This document shows positions 42,583-49,318 of a stretch of DNA of 49,318 bases, piece after piece. The stretch lies in contig JACQDV010000042.1 in NCBI GenBank assembly GCA_016200915.1, positions 1 to 49,318 of the forward strand, in the 5' to 3' direction. Below the pieces are notes generated by a model. It saw nothing but the letters and a program-made list of their open reading frames with translations, made no database searches and was not told the DNA's origin. This DNA comes from Sphingobacteriales bacterium (lineage in GTDB: Bacteria; Bacteroidota; Bacteroidia; Chitinophagales; Chitinophagaceae). The number at the start of each line of letters is the position of its first letter. Position 1 is the stretch's first letter. The translations under genes and the position numbers were made by a program.

Positions 42583-43725
42583 ATGACGATTGATTCCAAA
42601 TTGCCCAATGTTGGTACTACCATTTTTGCCGTGATGAGTGCGTTGGCAACAGAGCATAAAGCCATTAATCTCGGACAGGGCTTCCCTGATTTTAATATGA
42701 GTGAAGAACTGGTGGGGCTGGTTAACAAAGCCATGCAAAATGGGTATAATCAATATGCTCCCATGCCCGGTTTAATTTCGGTAAGAGAATCGCTGGCAGA
42801 AAAGGTTTTTAATTTATACAACAACCCGGTTAATCCCGATACAGAGATCACAATCACTCCCGGTGGTACGTATGCCATCTACACCGCATTAACTACTATT
42901 TTAAGAGATGGGGATGAGGCAATTGTTTTTGAACCGGCTTATGACAGTTATATACCAGGCATTGAAGCCAACGGAGCTACAGCTATTACTATTCCCCTTA
43001 CTTATCCTGATTATTCCATCGACTGGGAATTAGTAAAACAACATATCAATCCAAAAACAAAACTCATCATCATCAATACTCCACACAATCCAACCGGTGC
43101 GGTACTGAGTAAAGATGATATGAAGCAATTAGAAGACATTGTAAGCGGTACCAGCATCTTCATCATCAGTGATGAAGTTTATGAGCATATTATATTTGAT
43201 GGTTTAGTTCATGAAAGCGTTTTAAAATATCCTGAATTATTTAAAAGAAGTTTTGTTTGTTTTTCATTTGGTAAAACATATCACTGCACTGGCTGGAAAT
43301 TAGGTTATTGTATTGCACCCGCCGCATTAATGAAAGAGTATAGAAAAATTCACCAGTATAATTGCTTTAGTTGTTTTACGCCGGCACAGGTTGCTTTGGC
43401 TGAGTATATCAAAAACAAAGAAGCTTATTTATCTATTCCCGCCTTTTACCAGGCTAAACGGGATTACTTTATTAAGCTGATGCAGCAAACAAAGTTTGAA
43501 ATGCTCAGTAGTTATGGCAGTTACTTTATTTGTGCTTCATATAAAAACATCAGCGATGAAAATGAAATGGATTTTGCTGTGAGAATTACCAAACAATACG
43601 GAGTGGCCACCATTCCTGTTTCTTCTTTTTATAAAAATGGTACTGATAATAAAGTAGTGCGTTTTTGTTTTGGTAAAAAAGAAGAAACACTTCAATCGGC
43701 GGTAGAAAAATTATTAAAAATATAA
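42583..43725 (+). CDS. Methionine aminotransferase-like enzyme (YbdL type)
   Basis: 380 aa. NLGQGFPDFNMSEELV, YAPMPGLISVRESLAEK, INTPHNPTGAVLS, SDEVYEHIIFDG and Lys 231 in SFGKTYHCTGWKLGY match the kynurenine-glutamine-transaminase/YbdL group; the enzyme likely acts on methionine and aromatic amino acids (methionine salvage). Start is 24 bp after the upstream aminotransferase stop. It converges with the gene that ends at 43814. Confidence 0.92.
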   Translation: MTIDSKLPNVGTTIFAVMSALATEHKAINLGQGFPDFNMSEELVGLVNKAMQNGYNQYAPMPGLISVRESLAEKVFNLYNNPVNPDTEITITPGGTYAIYTALTTILRDGDEAIVFEPAYDSYIPGIEANGATAITIPLTYPDYSIDWELVKQHINPKTKLIIINTPHNPTGAVLSKDDMKQLEDIVSGTSIFIISDEVYEHIIFDGLVHESVLKYPELFKRSFVCFSFGKTYHCTGWKLGYCIAPAALMKEYRKIHQYNCFSCFTPAQVALAEYIKNKEAYLSIPAFYQAKRDYFIKLMQQTKFEMLSSYGSYFICASYKNISDENEMDFAVRITKQYGVATIPVSSFYKNGTDNKVVRFCFGKKEETLQSAVEKLLKI

Positions 43726-43780
43726 ATGGCTTGTTTAAGAAATATTTATTGTTTGCTGTTAAATCAATCTCAGCAACAAT

Positions 43781-43808
43781 AACCGCAAACCATAAACTAC
43801 AAACCACA
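43781..43808. repeat. Heptamer array behind the methionine aminotransferase
   Basis: Four in-step 7-mers: AACCGCA, AACCATA, AACTACA, AACCACA, flanked by weaker copies (CAACAAT at 43774-43780 and AACTTTT, which overlaps the stop region at 43814). Same consensus as the array at 35829-35863. Confidence 0.85.
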
Positions 43809-43813
43809 AACTT

Positions 43814-44146
43814 TTACTTATCCATTCTCTTCAATACCTCATATTCTTCTTCATATGTCTGGCGTTTCCACCAGGCAAAGGCTACACCTAATGCCATCCA
43901 GAAAACAATACTGCCCATCAGGCGTAGTACACCTAATGCACTGTTATAATATTTAATGCTGCTGGAAAAATCAAAAATGAATTCAAGGGCTTTTACAATA
44001 ACAAACAGGAGTACCCCTTCTTTAAACGCTCCTTCCAGAATATAATACTTCCATTTATGCCATTGGCGCATCCTTTCCCATCTTTTGATGAAACGTTTTT
44101 GGGCGGCGGATAAGCTGTTTTGGTAGTATGGGGGGCGATAATCCAT
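43814..44146 (-). CDS. Small two-span membrane protein
   Basis: 110 aa. Charged N-terminus (SLSAAQKRFIKRWERMRQWHKWKYYILEGAFKEG), spans at about 46-63 and 72-91, and a charged end (WWKRQTYEEEYEVLKRMDK). The form resembles small 2TM proteins common in Bacteroidota, without a defined role. Begins 35 bp after DUF2480 and likely in its operon. Confidence 0.78.
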   Translation of the reverse strand: MDYRPPYYQNSLSAAQKRFIKRWERMRQWHKWKYYILEGAFKEGVLLFVIVKALEFIFDFSSSIKYYNSALGVLRLMGSIVFWMALGVAFAWWKRQTYEEEYEVLKRMDK

Positions 44147-44181
44147 TTTCTTTAACAGCGCCGCCAGTTATTTTTTAGCGG

Positions 44182-44688
44182 CTACTTCTTCTTGAATATC
44201 GGCACCGTACTGCATGGTTCACCATACATAATACTTTTAGCAACGGGCCTTAATATTCTTGTTATCTCCACATACGCTGTTTCTGAAATGGGTAAATCAC
44301 CACATCCTTTTACAACAACACGTTTGTCGGCATACTCAGTTGCGTTGATCTTGGAGAGATTTTTCAGGAAAAGGATTTTGTGCATGTATTCTTCGTTACC
44401 GAATACAACTTCGTTGGCTACGGGTTGCAGATTAGATGCAACCAGCATATAGGCCCATACAGGTATTATGGCATCGGCTGTACAGGTTACAGCTACATTC
44501 TTATTACGGTATTGTTCCCAGTTAACCTGTAACAATGCCGCTCTGAAATCTTTCTCTTTTAATATCAATCCCATAAAGAGAAAATCTTTGACATCAAAGA
44601 GAGCTGTTTCCTGCTGCGGGTAATAGTCTTCGAGGTTCAGTGTAATTAAGGAACTCTCTGCTACTTTGTTTACAATCACATCACTCAT
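44182..44688 (-). CDS. DUF2480 family protein
   Basis: 168 aa. The sequence VNKVAESSLITLNLEDYYPQ, LFDVKDFLFMGLILKEKDFR and VVKGCGDLPISETAYVEITRILRPVAKSIMYGEPCSTVPIFKKK matches DUF2480, a family largely confined to Bacteroidota. Function unknown. A -7 element lies at 44711-44718. In other genomes I would expect it to be next to iron-sulfur or DUF59 genes, but I do not see these here. Confidence 0.9.
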   Translation of the reverse strand: MSDVIVNKVAESSLITLNLEDYYPQQETALFDVKDFLFMGLILKEKDFRAALLQVNWEQYRNKNVAVTCTADAIIPVWAYMLVASNLQPVANEVVFGNEEYMHKILFLKNLSKINATEYADKRVVVKGCGDLPISETAYVEITRILRPVAKSIMYGEPCSTVPIFKKK

Positions 44689-44710
44689 ACCACTAAAAAG
44701 TTTTATCCCG

Positions 44711-44718
44711 CAAAATTA
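44711..44718 (-). promoter_or_regulatory. Bacteroidota -7 element for the DUF2480 operon
   Basis: TAATTTTG on the minus strand, about 23 bp before the ATG at 44688. Confidence 0.5.
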
Positions 44719-44830
44719 GCAAACAATAATATGCAAAATGTGGAATGCTGACAACGACACCGTATATTTTCATGCCCGTCTTCGTGATTTTACGATGCTT
44801 TGACAATTTTGTTTGTGGTTGCTATAAACG

Positions 44831-44860
44831 AAAAAAGCCGGGCAACTAACCCGGCTCTTT
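44831..44860 (-). terminator. Terminator of the foldase gene
   Basis: Minus strand: AGCCGGG (44856-44850) pairs with CCCGGCT (44842-44836), 7-nt loop, then TTTTT. It lies about 25 bp past the stop. Confidence 0.9.
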
Positions 44861-44878
44861 AATGCATTTCTATTTTTT

Positions 44879-47041
44879 TTAATAAAATTTTATTCGTTTG
44901 TCTTTAATAGTGGCTGCTTTTTTTAATGTATTCATACTATTATAAGCAAAATTACTTTTTAAACCAGCTTCCATTTGCTGACGCTGAACTTTATAATCAA
45001 TAGCCGGGTTTGCTTTTGCAAAAACCTGTTCTGCTTTTATAACAAACACGCCAACATTTCCGGCAATGGGTGCAGTGGTTTTGTTTAAATTTTGTTTGGC
45101 AAATGCTGCTCCGCAAACCCTTGGTTCAAATCCTGCGTTAGGTATTGAAGGAGATTGAAATGATATACTATCTGCTTTTTGTACTGTTGTTTTATTGGCA
45201 GCAGCAATAGCGTTCAAATCATTACTGTTTCCAATTTGTTTGGTGATTTGTTCTGCTTTCTTCAGGTTACGCAATAAACCTTCTACCAGCGGGCGGGCAG
45301 TTTTTGCATCCTGTGTTCCTTCACCCTTTTTATCGGTAACAATAGCAACCATGTATTTGTCACCAAAGGTTTCAATATCTGAGAGGTCTCCCTTGTCGTG
45401 ATCGAAAGCCCATTTAACCAGCTTACGACCACTTCCAAGATTTCCAATATTGTAATCAGATTCTTTTAATGATAATGGAAGAATAGTAAGATTTTTCTTT
45501 TTAGCGCTTTCTTCAAATGTTTTTACATCTTTACCGGCTTCAGCAGCAAAAGCAGAAGCATCAGCATTGGCCTTTGAACTGGTTTCGTTACTTGGTTCAA
45601 TACGCTGTGCGTAGTAAGCAACTTTATAAAACGGTTCGAAATTTTTTTGTTCAAGAATCTCTATTAAATGCCATCCGAATTTTGTTTTAACCACTTTTCG
45701 CTGACCTGCTGTGCCATCATATAAAATAAACTTAGCAAAGTCCTGGTCAAATGATTGTGCATTTTGAATTTCGTCGGCAGAGAATCTCATCTTGCCTAAG
45801 CTATCCTGTGTCTTTGAGGCTTCGTCATCTGAATATTGCTTCATCAGTTTAACAAAGCTGGCTCCTTTGTTTATCGCTTCTGCAATACTGTCTATTCTTG
45901 TTTTACCAATACTGTCGGGGGTTTTTTGTGCAGACAAAAGTATATGTCTGCATATAACAGAATCGGGCATCGGTTTAATATCAATCAGTTTTGCTAAAAC
46001 ATAGTTACCAACACCACTCCTGCTATCCGCATCTAAGTAAGGACCATATACTGCATTCTTGCTTAAGGCAAAAATGGAATCCTTATTGGGAACCTGGATT
46101 TTTGATTTAGCAACAAATCCGTCATAATATGGTTGTACTGAGTTGTTCAGTGAAAGAAAAGCCTGTGCACTGGTATCGGCAACAAATTTTGGTTTAAGTG
46201 CTGCTACATCATTAAATATCTTTAATGAATCTGCTGCTGTTGGGGCACCATCAAATATTACATAGGCCAGTTCAGCTGATTTATCCTGTTTAAACTGGTC
46301 TTTATGATTTTGCACATATGCATTAATTTCTTCATCAGAAATCTTAATGGTACTATCTGCAATTGAGCTATAAGGCACGGCAACATATGAGAAATTAGCA
46401 GCAGCGCTGTTATCGGCGTTTTCTTTATCGGCTAACCATTTGGGATAATACGCTGCACCCATCAGTAATGCTGAATATTTTCGTTGCTTATCGCTGCTAA
46501 CCATTTGAACGTTGATGGTATTATCCAGATACTCCGCATAAAAGGCTTCGTTCTCATTACGTTTTGGCTTTTTAAGATTCTTTATAAAATCTTTTGCCTG
46601 CGCTGCATTATACTGGCCGGTATTAGGATCAGTAAAGGCCTGCTGCATAAACTGCGGGGGAGTTGCTCCAAATAACTGATCATTAATTTCTTTTTGTGTT
46701 ACTGTAATTCCTAAATCCTCATAAATAGGATCCATTATTTTGGCAGTAACAAATTCATCCCACACTGCATCATTAATTTGCTGACGGGAATTTTCATTTA
46801 ACTGCTGACCATTTTTTTGCTGAAGTGATTCGTAAAAGTTTAGTTTTTTACTGAACTCTTCATAGGTAACAGACTCACCATTTACACTTCCAATTTTTTC
46901 TTTTAATGAAGTAATCCTGTTGCTACTCCCGCTACCTCGACCGTAAAAAGCATCCTGTAATAAAAAAGCGATCAAACTCACAGCAATTGCACCAAATATT
47001 ATAGCAGCTGCTTTATCACGGATTGATTGAATAATAGACAT
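44879..47041 (-). CDS. SurA/PpiD-type peptidyl-prolyl isomerase
   Basis: 720 aa. N-terminal membrane anchor (about 12-30), then a SurA-N like chaperone domain (GSVNGESVTYEEFSKKLNFYESLQQ) and a parvulin rotamase at about 360-465 (SVICRHILLSAQKTPDSIGKTR, YSDDEASKTQDSLGKM, FGWHLIEILEQK). A second, more divergent rotamase-like region follows. It is anchored in the inner membrane and helps outer-membrane or secreted proteins to fold. The gene is alone with its own promoter and terminator, next to a candidate origin. Confidence 0.93.
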   Translation of the reverse strand: MSIIQSIRDKAAAIIFGAIAVSLIAFLLQDAFYGRGSGSSNRITSLKEKIGSVNGESVTYEEFSKKLNFYESLQQKNGQQLNENSRQQINDAVWDEFVTAKIMDPIYEDLGITVTQKEINDQLFGATPPQFMQQAFTDPNTGQYNAAQAKDFIKNLKKPKRNENEAFYAEYLDNTINVQMVSSDKQRKYSALLMGAAYYPKWLADKENADNSAAANFSYVAVPYSSIADSTIKISDEEINAYVQNHKDQFKQDKSAELAYVIFDGAPTAADSLKIFNDVAALKPKFVADTSAQAFLSLNNSVQPYYDGFVAKSKIQVPNKDSIFALSKNAVYGPYLDADSRSGVGNYVLAKLIDIKPMPDSVICRHILLSAQKTPDSIGKTRIDSIAEAINKGASFVKLMKQYSDDEASKTQDSLGKMRFSADEIQNAQSFDQDFAKFILYDGTAGQRKVVKTKFGWHLIEILEQKNFEPFYKVAYYAQRIEPSNETSSKANADASAFAAEAGKDVKTFEESAKKKNLTILPLSLKESDYNIGNLGSGRKLVKWAFDHDKGDLSDIETFGDKYMVAIVTDKKGEGTQDAKTARPLVEGLLRNLKKAEQITKQIGNSNDLNAIAAANKTTVQKADSISFQSPSIPNAGFEPRVCGAAFAKQNLNKTTAPIAGNVGVFVIKAEQVFAKANPAIDYKVQRQQMEAGLKSNFAYNSMNTLKKAATIKDKRIKFY

Positions 47042-47071
47042 ATAACTTAAACCGGTTTTTTAAATGAGGGG

Positions 47072-47079
47072 CAAATATA
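47072..47079 (-). promoter_or_regulatory. Bacteroidota -7 element for the foldase gene
   Basis: TATATTTG on the minus strand, about 30 bp before the ATG at 47041. It overlaps the first DnaA-like words of the gap, so origin activity and transcription could interfere. Confidence 0.55.
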
Positions 47080-47524
47080 GGTGAATATTTGTGGAAAAAC
47101 CAGTGGATAAGTCAGGAAAAAGCTTTCCTGTATTGCGTTTGCGCCAATGCGTTTACCGGCTTAGTTTGTGGAAGATTGGGGATTTTAAAAAATGCAGACG
47201 GGTGCCCGGAAAACCTGTTTTTTACGAAATTAACAGGCTTGTGTGGAAACAGCTGTTTTGATGTGGAAAAGCCCGGGTTTTGCATAGTTGGTTTTCGGGG
47301 ATAATATGCCCATAACTATTTCAATTGGGTAATGAACAATAAAGCGGCTGCATAAATCACTGGTTATCCCTACTCCGTTAACAGTATTTTTTAAGTTTTA
47401 TGAATTTTAGTTTTACGCAGGTTATTTTACTGCACCGGTGTTAATAAAACAGGTTTTCTTTTACAGGTGTTACGTTTCACGGTGTTAATTATTTGTGTAC
47501 TGAAGTGGATAAATACAAACAAAC

Positions 47525-47532
47525 TAATTTTG
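47525..47532 (+). promoter_or_regulatory. Bacteroidota -7 element for nadA
   Basis: TAATTTTG on the plus strand, giving a leader of about 90 nt before nadA. No well-spaced -33 box, so it is tentative. Confidence 0.4.
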
Positions 47533-47629
47533 CAAATGATCAGTAAAAGAATCTTTCCACTAATTCACAGCCGTAATAGTAATAGGTTCTTTTAAATAAA
47601 TAATATATACTATAATTATTACAGCACTT

Positions 47630-48634
47630 ATGAACATTGATATAAATGTTGCCGAAATTGAAAAAAGGGGTTTCCTGGATGTGGGTATAGATCCATCACT
47701 GGATTTATTTCATGAGATTGAATTGTTGAAAAAAGAAAAGAATGCGATCATACTGGCCCATTATTACCAGGAGCCGGATATACAGGATATTGCTGATTAC
47801 ATTGGTGATAGTTTGGGGCTGGCGCAAAAAGCTGAGAAGACTGATGCAGATATGATCGTATTTGCCGGTGTGCATTTTATGGCAGAGACAGCCAAGATAT
47901 TAAACCCGAGTAAGAAAGTTGTGATACCCGATCTGCGTGCCGGATGTTCATTAAGCGATAGTTGTCCGCCGCCATTGTTTAAAAAGTTTAAAGAACAATA
48001 TCCTGATCATTTGGTGATATCGTACATCAATTGCAGTGCAGGAATTAAAGCGCTGAGTGATATCATCTGCACATCATCCAATGCACAAAAGATTGTAGAA
48101 AGTTTACCAAAGGATCAAAAGATAATTTTTGCGCCGGATAAAAACTTAGGAGCTTATATCAACAAAGTAACCGGACGAAATATGGTATTGTGGAATGGCG
48201 CCTGTATGGTTCATGAAATATTCAGTCTGGAAAAAATAACCAAACTAAAGGTTAGACATCCCAATGCTAAACTTATCTCACATCCCGAATGCGAGGAGCC
48301 ATTGCTGCGCATCTCCGATTTTATAGGCAGCACCACCCAATTATTAAAATACACCAAGGAAGACCACTCTAATGAGTTTATAGTGGCAACGGAGACAGGC
48401 ATCCTTCACCAGATGCAAAAATCATCTCCGCATAAAACATTTATACCGGCGCCACCAAACAATGCCTGTGCTTGTAACGACTGTCCGCATATGAAGTTAA
48501 ACACATTGGAAAAAATTTACCTGTGTATGAAATATGAGCAGCCGGAAATTTTAATGGATGAAGAATTACGGTTAGCTGCCAAAAAGCCGATTGACCGGAT
48601 GCTGGAGTTGAGTGCTCAGTTTGGGTTGGTGTAA
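47630..48634 (+). CDS. nadA: Quinolinate synthase A
   Basis: 334 aa [4Fe-4S] enzyme that condenses iminoaspartate with dihydroxyacetone phosphate to quinolinate in NAD synthesis. Ligand cysteines are visible: Cys 106 ([10 protein letters not shown]), Cys 192 ([10 protein letters not shown]) and Cys 285 (NDCPHMKLN). [20 protein letters not shown] is the substrate-binding start. nadB and nadC are not in the window. Confidence 0.97.
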   Translation: MNIDINVAEIEKRGFLDVGIDPSLDLFHEIELLKKEKNAIILAHYYQEPDIQDIADYIGDSLGLAQKAEKTDADMIVFAGVHFMAETAKILNPSKKVVIPDLRAGCSLSDSCPPPLFKKFKEQYPDHLVISYINCSAGIKALSDIICTSSNAQKIVESLPKDQKIIFAPDKNLGAYINKVTGRNMVLWNGACMVHEIFSLEKITKLKVRHPNAKLISHPECEEPLLRISDFIGSTTQLLKYTKEDHSNEFIVATETGILHQMQKSSPHKTFIPAPPNNACACNDCPHMKLNTLEKIYLCMKYEQPEILMDEELRLAAKKPIDRMLELSAQFGLV

Positions 48635-48734
48635 AAAACTTTCTATTGAAGGCATAGGCTTACTGCTGTGCTGGTATTTTATAAGGTGCAGCCCCACTAT
48701 TGGCAATACCAATCCTATGTGTACAGTGCGCTAT

Positions 48735-49019
48735 TTAGATATCATTAGATTCTATAACGTCAAAAATTTGAGCTTTTGGGCCCGACATAACATTACCTTC
48801 AACTTGTCCCCACAAAACTTGTAATTTTTTCAAAGTATTTTCCGCATACGCTACGTTATCAAATTCAAGATCAATTGCAACGTAATTGGGGTTTGAAGTG
48901 GACCTATATATTTTATATTTCTTAACTCCTGAGGATTTCCTGTCAACAGGATCTGAGTCAAATACTTTTTTCCAACGTTCAAAATTTGGCACTGGGTGTT
49001 CTATGTGAAGGACTGTCAT
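48735..49019 (-). CDS. Small dimeric alpha-beta-barrel protein
   Basis: 94 aa. VLHIEHPVPNFERWKKVFDSDPVDRKSSGVKKYKIYR and YVAIDLEFDNVAYAENTLKKL have the pattern of small dimeric alpha-beta-barrel proteins (cyclase/ABM-like), which bind small ligands. The catalytic role is unknown. Convergent with nadA. Confidence 0.75.
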   Translation of the reverse strand: MTVLHIEHPVPNFERWKKVFDSDPVDRKSSGVKKYKIYRSTSNPNYVAIDLEFDNVAYAENTLKKLQVLWGQVEGNVMSGPKAQIFDVIESNDI

Positions 49020-49289
49020 AAATTTTAATTTTAAATGCTCAATAATAAAGGAGATTCTAACATAACGAACAAGGCTTGCTGCAGGTGTGGAATTAGTATT
49101 CCGTCCGCTTGGAACCGCTGCTGAATAATGAACTAAAAGTACAAGTTAAAAACCAAAAGCCCAATAGCATTCCGTCAAGCCCTGCTTGCACAAAGCCCCT
49201 ATGCAATAAAAAAAGCGTTTAGAGGTAAGTAGAATCTTAAATAACTTAAGAGCTACAATTTATTAATCACAATAAAAACTCTAAACGCT
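49020..49289. other. Right-edge gap with 11-bp inverted repeat
   Basis: 270 bp without a gene. GGCTTG/CAAGCC words in 49070-49195 allow a loose stem of unknown role. At 49214-49224 and 49279-49289 a perfect 11-bp inverted repeat (AGCGTTTAGAG/CTCTAAACGCT) lies directly before the final ORF's ATG. Confidence 0.45.
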
Positions 49290-49318
49290 ATGACTAAAAT
49301 TACCGCAAGTTTTTCAAA
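49290..49318 (+). CDS. Start of an ORF cut by the window edge (possible transposase)
   Basis: ATG at 49290 opens a frame (MTKITASFS) that runs off the window. The 11-bp inverted repeat before it and the abrupt change of sequence style upstream are compatible with the left end of an insertion sequence, but nine residues do not allow a family call. It could also be an ordinary gene with an operator. Confidence 0.3.

Larger units (their letters stand above)
47042..47629. other. Candidate oriC-like gap between the foldase gene and nadA
   Basis: 588 bp without a convincing gene. DnaA-box-like words (compare TGTGGATAA/TTATCCACA): TGTGGAAAA at 47090 and 47262, AGTGGATAA at 47102 and 47504, TGTGGAAGA at 47167, TGTGGAAAC at 47242 and TTATCCCTA at 47364. 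None is an exact match. At 47580-47630 follows an AT-rich stretch (TAAATAAATAATATATACTA) that could be a melting element. A short 71-codon frame (47089-47304) overlaps the boxes and is not convincing. Confidence 0.42.

Noticed and set aside
47089-47304. 71-codon frame in the foldase-nadA gap
   Set aside because: Starts inside a DnaA-box-like word, is Cys-rich with no domain, and overlaps the foldase promoter; typical of random frames in non-coding DNA.
48699-48713. Palindrome ATTGGCAATACCAAT as nadA terminator
   Set aside because: The stem is only 5 bp and no T-run follows on either strand.
49070-49195. Integron attC-like site with GGCTTG/CAAGCC arms
   Set aside because: Core motifs GTTRRRY and RYYYAAC are not present and no integrase or cassette pattern is seen.

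Overview
The window looks like a chromosomal segment of a member of the Bacteroidota, most likely family Chitinophagaceae. The evidence is the low GC content, many signal-peptide lipoproteins, a LytS/LytTR two-component pair, a SWIM-SNF2 helicase, families such as DUF2480, and repeated matches to the Bacteroidota -7 promoter element TAnnTTTG just upstream of genes. It is mostly core and housekeeping DNA. I saw no rRNA, tRNA, CRISPR or prophage. The only hint of a mobile element is an ORF that starts at the right edge.

Layout. 297-5828 (+): a three-gene RND efflux operon (adaptor, pump, TolC). 5850-20126 (mostly -): lipoprotein, MqnC (futalosine menaquinone pathway), a PDZ aspartyl protease (+), SWIM-SNF2 helicase, SRPBCC-ComB pair, GcvT, methyltransferase, His-rich lipoprotein, and a PadR-PspC operon. 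20614-28015: two unknown membrane proteins, an EamA permease, CorA, a KdnB-like alcohol dehydrogenase, a secreted unknown and a sugar porter. 28207-30540 (-): a four-gene unit of a cytochrome-like lipoprotein, an intradiol dioxygenase lipoprotein, an unknown and a degenerate pirin. 30657-34210 (-): an outer-membrane barrel, LytTR regulator, LytS-type kinase and KdsB. 34327-37822 (+): circularly permuted ATP-grasp, alpha-E and transglutaminase triad. 37823-40939 (-): sterol-desaturase-like enzyme, DUF2007 protein, lipoprotein and DnaN. 41302-43725 (+): two aminotransferases. 43814-47041 (-): small membrane protein, DUF2480 and a SurA/PpiD-type foldase. 47630-48634 (+): NadA. The end holds a small alpha-beta-barrel protein and a truncated ORF behind an inverted repeat.

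The strongest signals outside genes are: (1) several intergenic arrays of degenerate 7-bp (once 8-bp) repeats, each with its own consensus and three of them arranged as facing inverted pairs; (2) a 21-bp-spaced direct repeat behind the LytTR regulator gene that fits the geometry of LytTR binding sites; (3) a perfect 8-bp-armed inverted repeat upstream of padR-pspC, next to a good promoter; and (4) the 588-bp gap between the foldase gene and nadA, which has seven DnaA-box-like words and an AT-rich stretch and could be a replication origin. KdnB plus KdsB suggests that the lipopolysaccharide core may carry the 8-amino form of Kdo.
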